From positions 1 to 46,891 of the forward strand of contig JAIORV010000111.1 of assembly GCA_021107945.1 (NCBI GenBank): a stretch of DNA of 46,891 nucleotides, read 5' to 3'. Made by a program: the position numbers and the translations under genes. Below, one piece after another: positions 33,266-41,000 of the stretch (positions are counted from its first letter, which is position 1; each line of letters begins with the position of its first letter). The notes under the pieces were generated by a model. That model searched no databases. It was not told the DNA's origin and worked only from the letters and a program-made list of their open reading frames with translations. This DNA comes from Vulcanimicrobiota bacterium. Its GTDB lineage: Bacteria > Vulcanimicrobiota > JAJTBE01.

Positions 33266-34435
33266 ATGAGTGGTAATATCAAGAAAATCGGCGATAAGGG
33301 GAAGAATAAAGGGTCCGCCTGGCTGAAGGCGGCAGGGGCCGGAGCGGGCAGGACATCTTTTGCGGCCAAGTCCAAAAATTCAGCGAAAACCAAAGCCCCG
33401 AAGAAAGGTGATAAATTTACCACCACCAAGGAACTAATGGAAGAATTTGCAGAAGAAAGGGCCAAGAAGGAAGAGAAGAAAAAGGAAAAGGAAGAGGCCA
33501 AGAAGGCCGAGGAAGACAAGGAAACCAGGGAAGAAAAGGAAGAGAAGCTGAAGGAAAAAGAGAAAGAACTCGAAGAAGCCAAGAAAAAGATGGAAGCGAC
33601 CCAGGACAAAATCAAGGAAGCCATGAAGAAGGGCGACTACAAGGGAGCCACACAGCTCATGAAAGAACTGGCGGGACTGAAGAATCAGGCCAAGGGACTT
33701 TCAGATGATATTGTGGAATTGAGACAGGATATGCCAGCACCAGCACCAGCGCCAGCGCCAGCGCCAGCACCAGCACCAGCACCAGCACCAGCACCAGCAC
33801 CAGCACCAGCACCAGGAGGAGAAGCGGCTCCCGGCGGTGGAGGAGTAGCCCCCACCGGCGGAGGAGGAGGAGCGGCTCCCGCTTATGGCGGTGGAGCGCC
33901 AGCGGCAGCAGCCCTGGGTGGAGCGCCTGCAGCACAGCCGGGCGCAAAACCGGCGGAAGCGACTGGTACTACAACACCCCCTGCAAACCTGAAGGGCGAT
34001 GACAAGAAAACGGCGGATTTCATCGAAAAATACCTTGCAAAGAGGGGTTCCCCCGCTGTGGGCAAGGGGGCCGGAGCGATGATGGTTCAGTCCGGGAAGA
34101 AGTATAATGTCGATCCCCTTCTCCTGCTGACAATTGCGGGCCATGAGACCCAATTCGGAAAAGCTGGAGTCGGTATGAGGAAAATGCTGGGAGTGGGCGC
34201 TTACGACAGCAATCCCAGCGGCAAGACTAAATTTGACGGACTATCAGCCCAGATCGAGGGGGGAGCCAGGACTTTCGACAATCTGAGGAAAAAAGGCGGC
34301 TCATCGGCAAGCGAAAGCCTTGACAAACAGATCCGCGCGGCGCATAAGGCCGAATGGGCCACAGGCGCCGGTTGGTCCGACGGTGTCATCAAGCTGTACC
34401 AGGAGATTTCCAGGGAAGCGAGCGCAATTGGCTAA
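33266..34435 (+). CDS. Coiled-coil/Pro-Ala linker protein with lysozyme/glucosaminidase-like C-terminal domain
   Basis: 389 residues with the plan of the divergent gene: basic N-terminus (1-50), Lys/Glu coiled coil (about 55-150) containing the matching motif IKEAMKKGDYKGATQLMKEL, a (Pro-Ala)n run then Gly/Ala linker (about 156-240), and a C-terminal domain (about 245-389). The last carries KKYNVDPLLLLTIAGHETQFGK with a likely catalytic Glu (about 295), then GVGAYDSNP and FDGLSAQIEGGARTFDN, a pattern of SLT/lysozyme-like or glucosaminidase-type peptidoglycan glycosidases. No signal peptide or membrane segment. The linker segment GGGGGAAPAYGGG is identical to that of the neighbour. A rho-independent terminator follows. 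It probably cuts glycan strands, inferred from fold pattern. Confidence 0.82.
   Translation: MSGNIKKIGDKGKNKGSAWLKAAGAGAGRTSFAAKSKNSAKTKAPKKGDKFTTTKELMEEFAEERAKKEEKKKEKEEAKKAEEDKETREEKEEKLKEKEKELEEAKKKMEATQDKIKEAMKKGDYKGATQLMKELAGLKNQAKGLSDDIVELRQDMPAPAPAPAPAPAPAPAPAPAPAPAPAPGGEAAPGGGGVAPTGGGGGAAPAYGGGAPAAAALGGAPAAQPGAKPAEATGTTTPPANLKGDDKKTADFIEKYLAKRGSPAVGKGAGAMMVQSGKKYNVDPLLLLTIAGHETQFGKAGVGMRKMLGVGAYDSNPSGKTKFDGLSAQIEGGARTFDNLRKKGGSSASESLDKQIRAAHKAEWATGAGWSDGVIKLYQEISREASAIG
33733..33815 (+). repeat. CCAGCA/CCAGCG hexanucleotide repeat inside the linker
   Basis: About fourteen tandem hexamers, mostly CCAGCA with a block of CCAGCG, encode alternating Pro-Ala residues. Such arrays expand or contract by slippage, and because the unit is six bases, length changes keep the reading frame. 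Confidence 0.85.
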
Positions 34436-34484
34436 TATGACAATGGCAGGTTTCAGTTTATAAAAATAACCACCGGTTTTTTAA

Positions 34485-34528
34485 GAGGCGGGAATGTTTC
34501 ACATTTCCCGCCTCTCGTCTTTATTTTG
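34485..34528 (+). terminator. Rho-independent terminator after the glycosidase-like gene
   Basis: GAGGCGGGAATGT and ACATTTCCCGCCTC form a long GC-rich stem with a single bulged T and loop TTC, followed by the T-rich tract TCGTCTTTATTTT. It lies about 50 bases after the stop codon and insulates the convergent glycosidase-like lipoprotein gene. Confidence 0.85.
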
Positions 34529-34631
34529 GAGATATCAATGTTTTTTCTCCGGTTATCCTCTGCGCCTCTGCGATTTCTGCCGTGAAAAACCTCTTTTTCA
34601 ACAGTATCATTTCCCGACTCCCGCTTCTCAA

Positions 34632-36587
34632 TCAGGGTGCAACCGGGAATCCGATTGCCGCTGTCGCCGCTCCTCCGTTACCGTCGCGGATAATTACTCT
34701 TAACTGGTAATTGTTGCTTTGGCTGGTGGAGGAATCAAGCGTGAATGTAATTGTATTTTTATGCTTTCCTCCATTCAGATCAGTTGTATCGCCGTTGCCT
34801 ATCAGGCTGCTTGTTATAACGGCATTGGGAGGCTCGCTGACTCCCCAGGCTTTGTATGTATTTATGCTGGGACCCTGTGTTATACCTCCCCCGGTGGGGG
34901 TTTGAATGACTCCTCCCATAAGAAACCAATCAAATGTCAGGTTGTCACTATCCGGATCGCTTGCAGTAATTGACGCTGTGAGCTGGTCTCCGGGATTGAC
35001 AACCTTGCCTGCGGATGAGAGTGTTACTTTGAAATCACAATCAATTCCCTGGGGATCGCTGTCGGAAGGTGTTTCAATTTGCGGGCAACTGTTTGAAGGT
35101 GTGGTTCCGCCATAATTCTCCGTCACCGCATCAACGCATTCCAGTCTGTCAACTCCATATTTCTGATACCAGTTCACATACATCTCGAATTTTCCGCGAT
35201 ATACAAACATATCTTTCCAGAATCCCGGGACCTGGCTGTTATGAGGAGGCATCCAGTTTAACGCCATTCCTCCAACACAGTCATATTGTGAATATGGAAC
35301 GATATAGTTATTCCAGCAATCTTTATAGTTTTGAGCGTTTGCTGTCGAGTTTAGCTCGAGGAAATATTCATATCCGTTAATTGTCTGACTGGGCATTGAA
35401 CCCGGGGAGGGGAGATCATAAGAATAATACTCTGAGACAATCCAGGGCTTGCCCCATTTTGCCATTGTCGGTCCCAGGGTGTTGAGGAATCCTCCGCCCT
35501 GGTGGGTGTTGTCAAATTTCCCATAGAATGAATTGACTCCAATCCAATCAAGATCCGGCATGCTCTGTTTATAAACATCCAATGCATGAGGGGTGGGATT
35601 CACAATAGCCGTCATTACGGGGAGACTGCTCTTTCCCTTGATATATACAGCAAATTCGTTGATTTTCTTGTTCATGTCTGCGTCGGGGTTGCCGGCGTCA
35701 ACGGCCTCATTGCCGGCACAGAATCCCAGGATATGATCGGCATTACTGTCCGCTATAATCTGGTCAAAAGCCTGCTTGCCGTCGCCAACAGGGTCTGCGA
35801 GTCCCTGGAATTTGAAGCCTACAAGAACCATAATTTTATTGCTGTCGGTAGAATGCGCACTTGCCAGAGATAGGGCGGCTTTCACATCCCTGACCTGCTC
35901 CGAAACACTTGCCCCGCCGTAAAGCCTTATTGCGTTTGCGCCGCTTGCCGGGAGATTATCCGTCAGGTATGAATAGGTAAATTCGTCCGGGTCGGAACCG
36001 CCGTAATCACCGGTAATTCCCTTCACTGTTGTGTTTGTGCCGTCCACCATGAGAAGCCACTGACTTCCGCTTTGGGCGAAATGAACGGGTCCGGTGGGAT
36101 CGCCGTCAACCTGGACGTTGGTGTCATCACCATCTGATACGGAAACGGGAATTGTGGTGCTGCCCTGTTGCGTGTTGCTTCTGGCCCCTGCACCTGTGGC
36201 GCCGGAGCTGGTATAATAATCGATAATCATGAACTTCGCATCAATCGGCACATTCTCAAGAACATGCGAATTGCTTCTTGTGAAAACATATGGTCCGAAT
36301 ATTAAGATGTTATTCTTGTCTGAAAACGAATAGTGAATGGAATCAATGTTTTGAGGTAGATCATTTTCGACATCATGAGAAACTATGACAATGCCTGTAG
36401 AGGATGTGGGAGTCTGAGTCGGTGTGGGTGATATGACACTATCGGTTGAGTTTTTGCTGCTTGTGCACCCGGGGATAATAAATGCAAGAGAGATAATGAG
36501 GATAGAAACCGCGATTAAAACTCTTGAAATTCTCCCGGAAGTTATACTTTCCTTTTGAGTTTTTAGAACCATAGAACTTCGCTTCAT
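34632..36587 (-). CDS. Secreted lipoprotein with glycosidase-like TIM-barrel and Ig-like C-terminus
   Basis: The N-terminal signal ends in a lipobox (FIIPGC, Cys41), then a Thr/Pro/Ser-rich linker (VISPTPTQTPTSS), a beta-rich domain (about 65-190), and a barrel-like domain (about 195-500). GFCAGNEAVDAG (Asn-Glu, acid/base position) and WIVSEYYSYD (Glu, nucleophile position) match clan GH-A glycosidases; the overall picture is close to GH5/GH17-like enzymes, but family is not resolved. The final 110 residues resemble a PKD/Ig-like fold. Start chosen at ATG 36587 with GAGG upstream. Likely acts on extracellular or cell-surface polysaccharide. Confidence 0.75.
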   Translation of the reverse strand: MKRSSMVLKTQKESITSGRISRVLIAVSILIISLAFIIPGCTSSKNSTDSVISPTPTQTPTSSTGIVIVSHDVENDLPQNIDSIHYSFSDKNNILIFGPYVFTRSNSHVLENVPIDAKFMIIDYYTSSGATGAGARSNTQQGSTTIPVSVSDGDDTNVQVDGDPTGPVHFAQSGSQWLLMVDGTNTTVKGITGDYGGSDPDEFTYSYLTDNLPASGANAIRLYGGASVSEQVRDVKAALSLASAHSTDSNKIMVLVGFKFQGLADPVGDGKQAFDQIIADSNADHILGFCAGNEAVDAGNPDADMNKKINEFAVYIKGKSSLPVMTAIVNPTPHALDVYKQSMPDLDWIGVNSFYGKFDNTHQGGGFLNTLGPTMAKWGKPWIVSEYYSYDLPSPGSMPSQTINGYEYFLELNSTANAQNYKDCWNNYIVPYSQYDCVGGMALNWMPPHNSQVPGFWKDMFVYRGKFEMYVNWYQKYGVDRLECVDAVTENYGGTTPSNSCPQIETPSDSDPQGIDCDFKVTLSSAGKVVNPGDQLTASITASDPDSDNLTFDWFLMGGVIQTPTGGGITQGPSINTYKAWGVSEPPNAVITSSLIGNGDTTDLNGGKHKNTITFTLDSSTSQSNNYQLRVIIRDGNGGAATAAIGFPVAP

Positions 36588-36965
36588 AAGCCTTCACCTC
36601 TGTAACAAATTTTTAACCGAATGGAATTCCGTTTGTTTTCAATTTATGCCGGAGAAATAATTATAACATATTTTTTGTATTTATTAAGACCCCTTACGGT
36701 AGGTGAAAGTCGGTGGTTCAGTTATCCTCGCCGGAGGAAAGGTGAAAGAAGGTAAACCCTTCATCCTTTTTAATATTATCTTGAGTAGAATACGATCACT
36801 TTGCACGGTATATGTTTGGGGAGCTTTTTAGTCAGCCCGCATAAGCAGGAGGGTGGGAAATTATTCAAATGAAGGTTGATCCCGTCTTTCCCTGGAATAA
36901 TATCACATGCCGCCGGGCTCTATCCCCGCTATGCCTGAAATCGCCTGAATCTCAAGGAGGATGCC
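36588..36965. other. Divergent intergenic region with possible minus-strand promoter
   Basis: A perfect -10 hexamer TATAAT on the minus strand (complement of 36660-36665) has a weak -35 TTAATA sixteen bases upstream (complement of 36682-36687), pointing toward the lipoprotein gene. On the plus side, AAGGAGG (36955-36961) serves the thioredoxin reductase fusion. No RNA gene or known riboswitch was recognised, though a small GAAGG/CCTTC hairpin followed by T residues near 36750-36775 could be a weak terminator. Confidence 0.4.
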
Positions 36966-38639
36966 ATGTCAAAAATTATCGATAAAAAAACTGTGAAAGA
37001 ATTAAAGGAGATATTCGATCCGTTACCCCATTCGGTGGACATTGTTTTTTTTACACAGGAGCCTGAATGTCCCATGTGTTTGCAACAACATCAGGTGCTG
37101 GATGAGATTGCAGAAATATCAAAAAATGTGAATCTGAAAGTATATAATTTTGTAAAAGATCATAAAAAAGCCCAGGAATACAGGATCGATAAGATCCCGG
37201 CAACCGCTATTATTGCCGGGAAGGATCATGGAATCAGGTTCTATGGCATAACCGCCGGGTATGAGTTCACAACACTGGTAGAGACAATAATGATGGTGTC
37301 CGTGGGCAAATCCGGTCTTCACCCCGATCTTATAAAACTTATTCGGAGCATCAGGGATCCTGTCCATTTGCAGGTTCTCGTCACGCTCACATGTCCTTAT
37401 TGTCCGAAGGCTGTTCATACGGCGCACCGGTTCGCACTTGAGAATGAGAATATCAGGGCGGATATGGTCGAGGTATCGGGATTTCCTACTGTGGCGCAGA
37501 AATATGATGTTCAGGGCGTGCCACGGATTGTCATAAACGAAACCTCTTTCATCGAGGGAGCGGTTCCCGCAGAGATGATGTCCGTTGAAATTTTGAAAGC
37601 GGTCAACCCCGATGAATTCTCCAGTCTCCGGGAGTCAATCCGGGAGGAGGAACCCGGCAGAAAAGTGAGAAAGGCGGATCCGGGACATACATACGAAACG
37701 ATAATCGTCGGAGGAGGCCCCGCCGCTCTGTGCGCCGCCGTCTATGCCGCAAGGAAAGCGCTGGATGTTTTACTTGTATCCAAAATGATCGGCGGGCAGA
37801 TATATTACACCGCAAGCGTAGAGAACTACCTGGGATTTCCCGGAATTGACGGCAGAGAGATGATAGAGAGGTTCAAAAAGCATGCCGAGGAGTATCCCAT
37901 TGCGATGTACCTGGGCGAATTTGTAGAGAGAATCCGGAAGGACGGCAAAAACTTCCTTGTTAACATGGAAAAGGGCAAGACATTCCGGGGGAAATCGATC
38001 ATATATTGCGCAGGCAAGGAATACAAGAGGTTGGGCGTACCCGGAGAAGATCAGTTTATCGGCAGGGGGATAGCCTTTTGCGCCACATGTGATGCCCCGC
38101 TTTTCAAGGATAAGACAGTAGCGGTTGTGGGCGGTGGAAATTCCGCCCTCACGGCGGCAAGGGATCTCATGCCATATGCAAACAAAGTCTATATAATCCA
38201 CCGCAGGGATGAGCTTACAGGAGACCCGACACTTTTCAAGCAGTTGAAGATGATTGACAAGGTGAAGGTTTATACTCCCTGGAATATTGTCAGCTTCACC
38301 GGGACGGATCGCCTGAGAGGACTCAGAATGGTCAAATCCGATTTTTCCGATATGATGGACATTATGGTTGACGGCGTTTTCCTTGAGATTGGACTGACCC
38401 CGAACACAAAACCGGTAAAAGAGTTAATCGACCTCAATCAACAAGGCGAGATCCCCGTGGGCAGAGACAACGCCGCATCTTTAAAAGGATTCTTCGCCGC
38501 CGGAGATGTGACAGATATTCCCGAGAAGCAGATATGTGTAGCTACAGGCGAAGGCGGAAAAGCGGCAATAGCGGTGAACCGTTATCTTCGCGGGATGGAT
38601 TCGGCCGGTAATGAATTGGAGATCAGGGATAGCTGGTAA
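36966..38639 (+). CDS. Thioredoxin reductase with two N-terminal thioredoxin-fold domains
   Basis: Residues 1-225 hold two thioredoxin-like folds: the first with Cys35-Pro-Met-Cys38, the second with Cys143-Pro-Tyr-Cys146 (TCPYCPKAV). The remainder is thioredoxin-reductase-like, with FAD motif GGGPAALCAAVYAA near 245, redox pair CATC (AFCATCDAPLF) near 374-377, NAD(P)-binding VVGGGNSALTAA, and the C-terminal FAD motif FFAAGDVTD. AhpF has the same basic plan, and archaeal/bacterial protein-disulfide oxidoreductases also have tandem folds, so it may reduce a peroxiredoxin or other disulfide partner. AAGGAGG precedes the start. No ahpC is in the window. Confidence 0.92.
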   Translation: MSKIIDKKTVKELKEIFDPLPHSVDIVFFTQEPECPMCLQQHQVLDEIAEISKNVNLKVYNFVKDHKKAQEYRIDKIPATAIIAGKDHGIRFYGITAGYEFTTLVETIMMVSVGKSGLHPDLIKLIRSIRDPVHLQVLVTLTCPYCPKAVHTAHRFALENENIRADMVEVSGFPTVAQKYDVQGVPRIVINETSFIEGAVPAEMMSVEILKAVNPDEFSSLRESIREEEPGRKVRKADPGHTYETIIVGGGPAALCAAVYAARKALDVLLVSKMIGGQIYYTASVENYLGFPGIDGREMIERFKKHAEEYPIAMYLGEFVERIRKDGKNFLVNMEKGKTFRGKSIIYCAGKEYKRLGVPGEDQFIGRGIAFCATCDAPLFKDKTVAVVGGGNSALTAARDLMPYANKVYIIHRRDELTGDPTLFKQLKMIDKVKVYTPWNIVSFTGTDRLRGLRMVKSDFSDMMDIMVDGVFLEIGLTPNTKPVKELIDLNQQGEIPVGRDNAASLKGFFAAGDVTDIPEKQICVATGEGGKAAIAVNRYLRGMDSAGNELEIRDSW

Positions 38640-38655
38640 TTTAAGCTATTTCTAT

Positions 38656-38857
38656 TTATATTTCTTTGTGGGAACCTTATTTAAGGAAAGCTCTCAGCTT
38701 TAAGCCGCTGAAGCGGCTTGTGGTAAAGCTATCTCCCCTTAAGCCGCTTCAGCGGCTTAACAAGAAGGAAACTCGCTTCGCAATCAGGGGACGTGGATGA
38801 AACACTTTTTCAAATAAGGTTTCTCCCCAGGTAGCTATCATATTGAGTTAATTAATG
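38656..38857 (-). repeat. 202-bp structured dispersed repeat, copy 2
   Basis: Reverse-complement relative of 4784-4985 and equally long. It contains AAGCCGCTGAAGCGGCTT (38702-38719) and AAGCCGCTTCAGCGGCTT (38741-38758), and outer arms AACCTTATTT (about 38684) and AAATAAGGTT (about 38812) that could pair across the element. The remaining part of the 38640-38990 gap (a CGGCAAGACGCCGC hairpin-like stretch near 38875-38888) shows no gene. Confidence 0.85.
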
Positions 38858-38990
38858 AAGTCCGTTTTTTCTGCGGCAAGACGCCGCAGCCACCCACATT
38901 GTCAAAATGATGGGGGTGGCGTCCCACCGCCCAAATAACAAGAAATTATTTTGTAAAAATAGCTCAAATAATGTGAAAGTGCATAATAAA

Positions 38991-39641
38991 ATGACATATG
39001 GACAAGAGCCGGAAACGGGTTGTCAGAAGAAAGAAAAAAAAAGATTAAAGAAGGCAATAATCCTTGTTGTGACTTGCGTTGCTTTGCCTGTTTTTGGAGT
39101 CTTGCTGGGGCTATTCATGATACTGTTTCTTCTGATTGCATACAATCCGATGGGACTGGCATTCAAAGCCAGTTTTAATATTGTCAATAAGAGCGGCGAG
39201 GATATGAGAATTACGCCGATTGGAATGTGGGAGGGTAAGGAGGGTTATTACGGACCTCTTCCAAGATTTTACGATAAATATCCGCCGATGATTCCCAATT
39301 TAAGGAATCACTCGATTAAATTGAAAGCGAACCAAAAACTGAAATATACATATGACTGGGATGATATCAACTTCAGGCACATATTGATCGAAAGAAAAAA
39401 CCGGGAAATCTATATTCTGGATACTGATAAAATGGGAACAAGCGGAGCATGTATCGGTCCGCAAAAGAAAAGCTATGAAATTCCACATCCAATAATGCTC
39501 GAAACAGCTCCGCCGGAGCTTATACCCTGCACAAAGGGCAAGGAGATCAAGTATTCAGGAGCGGTTCAATACAGGCCTAGATTATTTGAGGATTATAATT
39601 GCAATTATCCCAGGCCGGCAGGAGAAAAGGATGAAAAATGA
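38991..39641 (+). CDS. Single-pass membrane protein, unknown
   Basis: 216 residues: a short Lys-rich cytoplasmic N-terminus (about 12-21), one or two close hydrophobic segments (about 22-55), then an extracytoplasmic domain with FNIVNKSGEDMRITPIGMWEG, a beta-type segment that resembles small domains with hydroxyl-rich loops, but no family is identified. The domain has two cysteines (about 161 and 180). The ATG at 38991 is chosen over one at 38907 because the intervening codons run through the repeat-rich gap, although no convincing ribosome site is present at either. Confidence 0.65.
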   Translation: MTYGQEPETGCQKKEKKRLKKAIILVVTCVALPVFGVLLGLFMILFLLIAYNPMGLAFKASFNIVNKSGEDMRITPIGMWEGKEGYYGPLPRFYDKYPPMIPNLRNHSIKLKANQKLKYTYDWDDINFRHILIERKNREIYILDTDKMGTSGACIGPQKKSYEIPHPIMLETAPPELIPCTKGKEIKYSGAVQYRPRLFEDYNCNYPRPAGEKDEK

Positions 39642-39754
39642 GAATTTCTGTATCAATAAATGTTAAAAGCATTAAATTCACTTAAAACTCTGCGCACTCC
39701 GCGTACTCTGCGGTGAATGGTTACATGTAATAACTGAAAGGCAATGTTTGTAAA

Positions 39755-40798
39755 ATGAAATGTATAAAATGGAAGGGTAATCACATTGAGATAATTGATC
39801 AGACTAAACTACCCGGACTTCTTGAATGGATTGAATGTAACGATGTCAAAACACTGGGCGAGGCCATAAAAAGACTTTCCGTCAGAGGCGCACCGGCTCT
39901 GGGAATTGCCGCCGGGATGGGAATGGCGCTGGCCTCAATTCTGTCGGAAGCCAAATGTCTGGATGATCTTAAAAAAGAGCTCTCAAGCGTGAGGGATTAC
40001 ATCGCCGGTACACGACCCACTGCCGTTAACCTTTTCTGGGCGCTTGATAGAATGATGGAAATCGTTAACGAACACGAGGGCGATATAGAAAGCTTGAGAA
40101 ATAAGCTTGAGGCCGAAGCTCTGAAAATTGACCGGGAAAACAAGGAAATGTGTATGTCCGTCGGCGACCACGGAGCGGAGCTTGTGAAAGAGGGATGGAA
40201 CATCCTCACCCATTGCAACGCAGGATTCCTTGCCACGGGCGATTACGGAACCGCCATCGGTGTCATCCGATCCGCCCACAAACAGAAGAAAAATATACAT
40301 GTATATGTCGATGAAACAAGACCGCTTCTCCAGGGATCAAGGCTTACCGCCTGGGAGTTGAAGCAAGACAAAATACCCTACACGCTCATAGCTGACAATA
40401 TGGCAGGGTACCTGATGAAACAGGGCAAAATTGATATGGTTGTCGTTGGGGCTGATCGGATAACGGCAGAGGGTGATGTTGCAAACAAAATCGGCACATA
40501 TTCCCTCGCAGTACTGGCAAATTACCATGGAATACCATTTTACCCCGCCGCGCCGTTCTCCACAATCGATATGTCAATAAAATCAGGCAACGATATTGTC
40601 ATAGAGGAAAGGAATCACAAGGAGCTTGTATATTTCCAGGGCATTCAGTCAGCGCCGCTGGATTCCGATGTATATAACCCCGCATTCGATGTAACCCCCC
40701 ATAACCTTGTAACGGCGATAATTACAGAAAAAGGAGTGCTATACCCGCCGTTTGACAAGGCGTTGGAAGAGATGATGGGAGAAAATCAGGGCTTGTAG
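39755..40798 (+). CDS. mtnA: S-methyl-5-thioribose-1-phosphate isomerase
   Basis: Methionine-salvage enzyme that isomerises methylthioribose-1-phosphate to methylthioribulose-1-phosphate. Active-site residues Cys154 (LTHCNAGFLAT) and Asp234 (VVGADRITAEGD) match the family, as do RGAPALGIAAG near 44 and GTRPTAVNL near 85. The length of 347 residues is typical. No other salvage genes lie nearby. The C-terminal MGENQGL may be repeat-extended. A CTCTGCGG motif ends about 36 bases before the start. It distinguishes from eIF2B-like proteins by these two catalytic residues. Confidence 0.94.
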   Translation: MKCIKWKGNHIEIIDQTKLPGLLEWIECNDVKTLGEAIKRLSVRGAPALGIAAGMGMALASILSEAKCLDDLKKELSSVRDYIAGTRPTAVNLFWALDRMMEIVNEHEGDIESLRNKLEAEALKIDRENKEMCMSVGDHGAELVKEGWNILTHCNAGFLATGDYGTAIGVIRSAHKQKKNIHVYVDETRPLLQGSRLTAWELKQDKIPYTLIADNMAGYLMKQGKIDMVVVGADRITAEGDVANKIGTYSLAVLANYHGIPFYPAAPFSTIDMSIKSGNDIVIEERNHKELVYFQGIQSAPLDSDVYNPAFDVTPHNLVTAIITEKGVLYPPFDKALEEMMGENQGL

Positions 40799-40847
40799 AA
40801 GCTCGCTCCTTCCAAATTATCTATGAATATTCGAGGACTCTTCCACC

Positions 40848-41000
40848 TTAGCTGTTTGAAGCCTGTTTAAAATCAAGTATCATCCGTAACCCAAATACTT
40901 CCGCCAGCCGTTCAAGAGTTTTAAGAGTGGGATTCTTGAAAGGTATCGAATTACCCGCCATTATCCAGGATAATTCTTTTCTCACCACATCGGGGAAAGA
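40848..41000 (-). pseudogene. Remnant of an XRE-type HTH protein, probably an antitoxin
   Basis: On the minus strand, translation of one frame gives RKELSWIMAGNSIPFKNPTLKTLERLAEVFGLRMILDFK before the stop; NPTLKTLERLAEVFGL is the hallmark of the last helices of XRE-family regulators. The start and the first helices are absent: upstream in this frame is DNA that belongs to the next gene in another frame. The remnant ends with TAA/TGA-like stop region near 40848-40850. It is read as the decayed 3' end of an antitoxin or regulator gene. Confidence 0.6.

Noticed and set aside
33657-33947. Minus-strand Leu/Val-rich frame opposite the Pro-Ala linker
   Set aside because: Caused by the CCAGCA/CCAGCG repeat read in the complementary strand; not a protein.
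36588-36965. Structured RNA or riboswitch before the thioredoxin reductase fusion
   Set aside because: The region has scattered G-rich segments but none matched a known riboswitch core that I could verify by eye.
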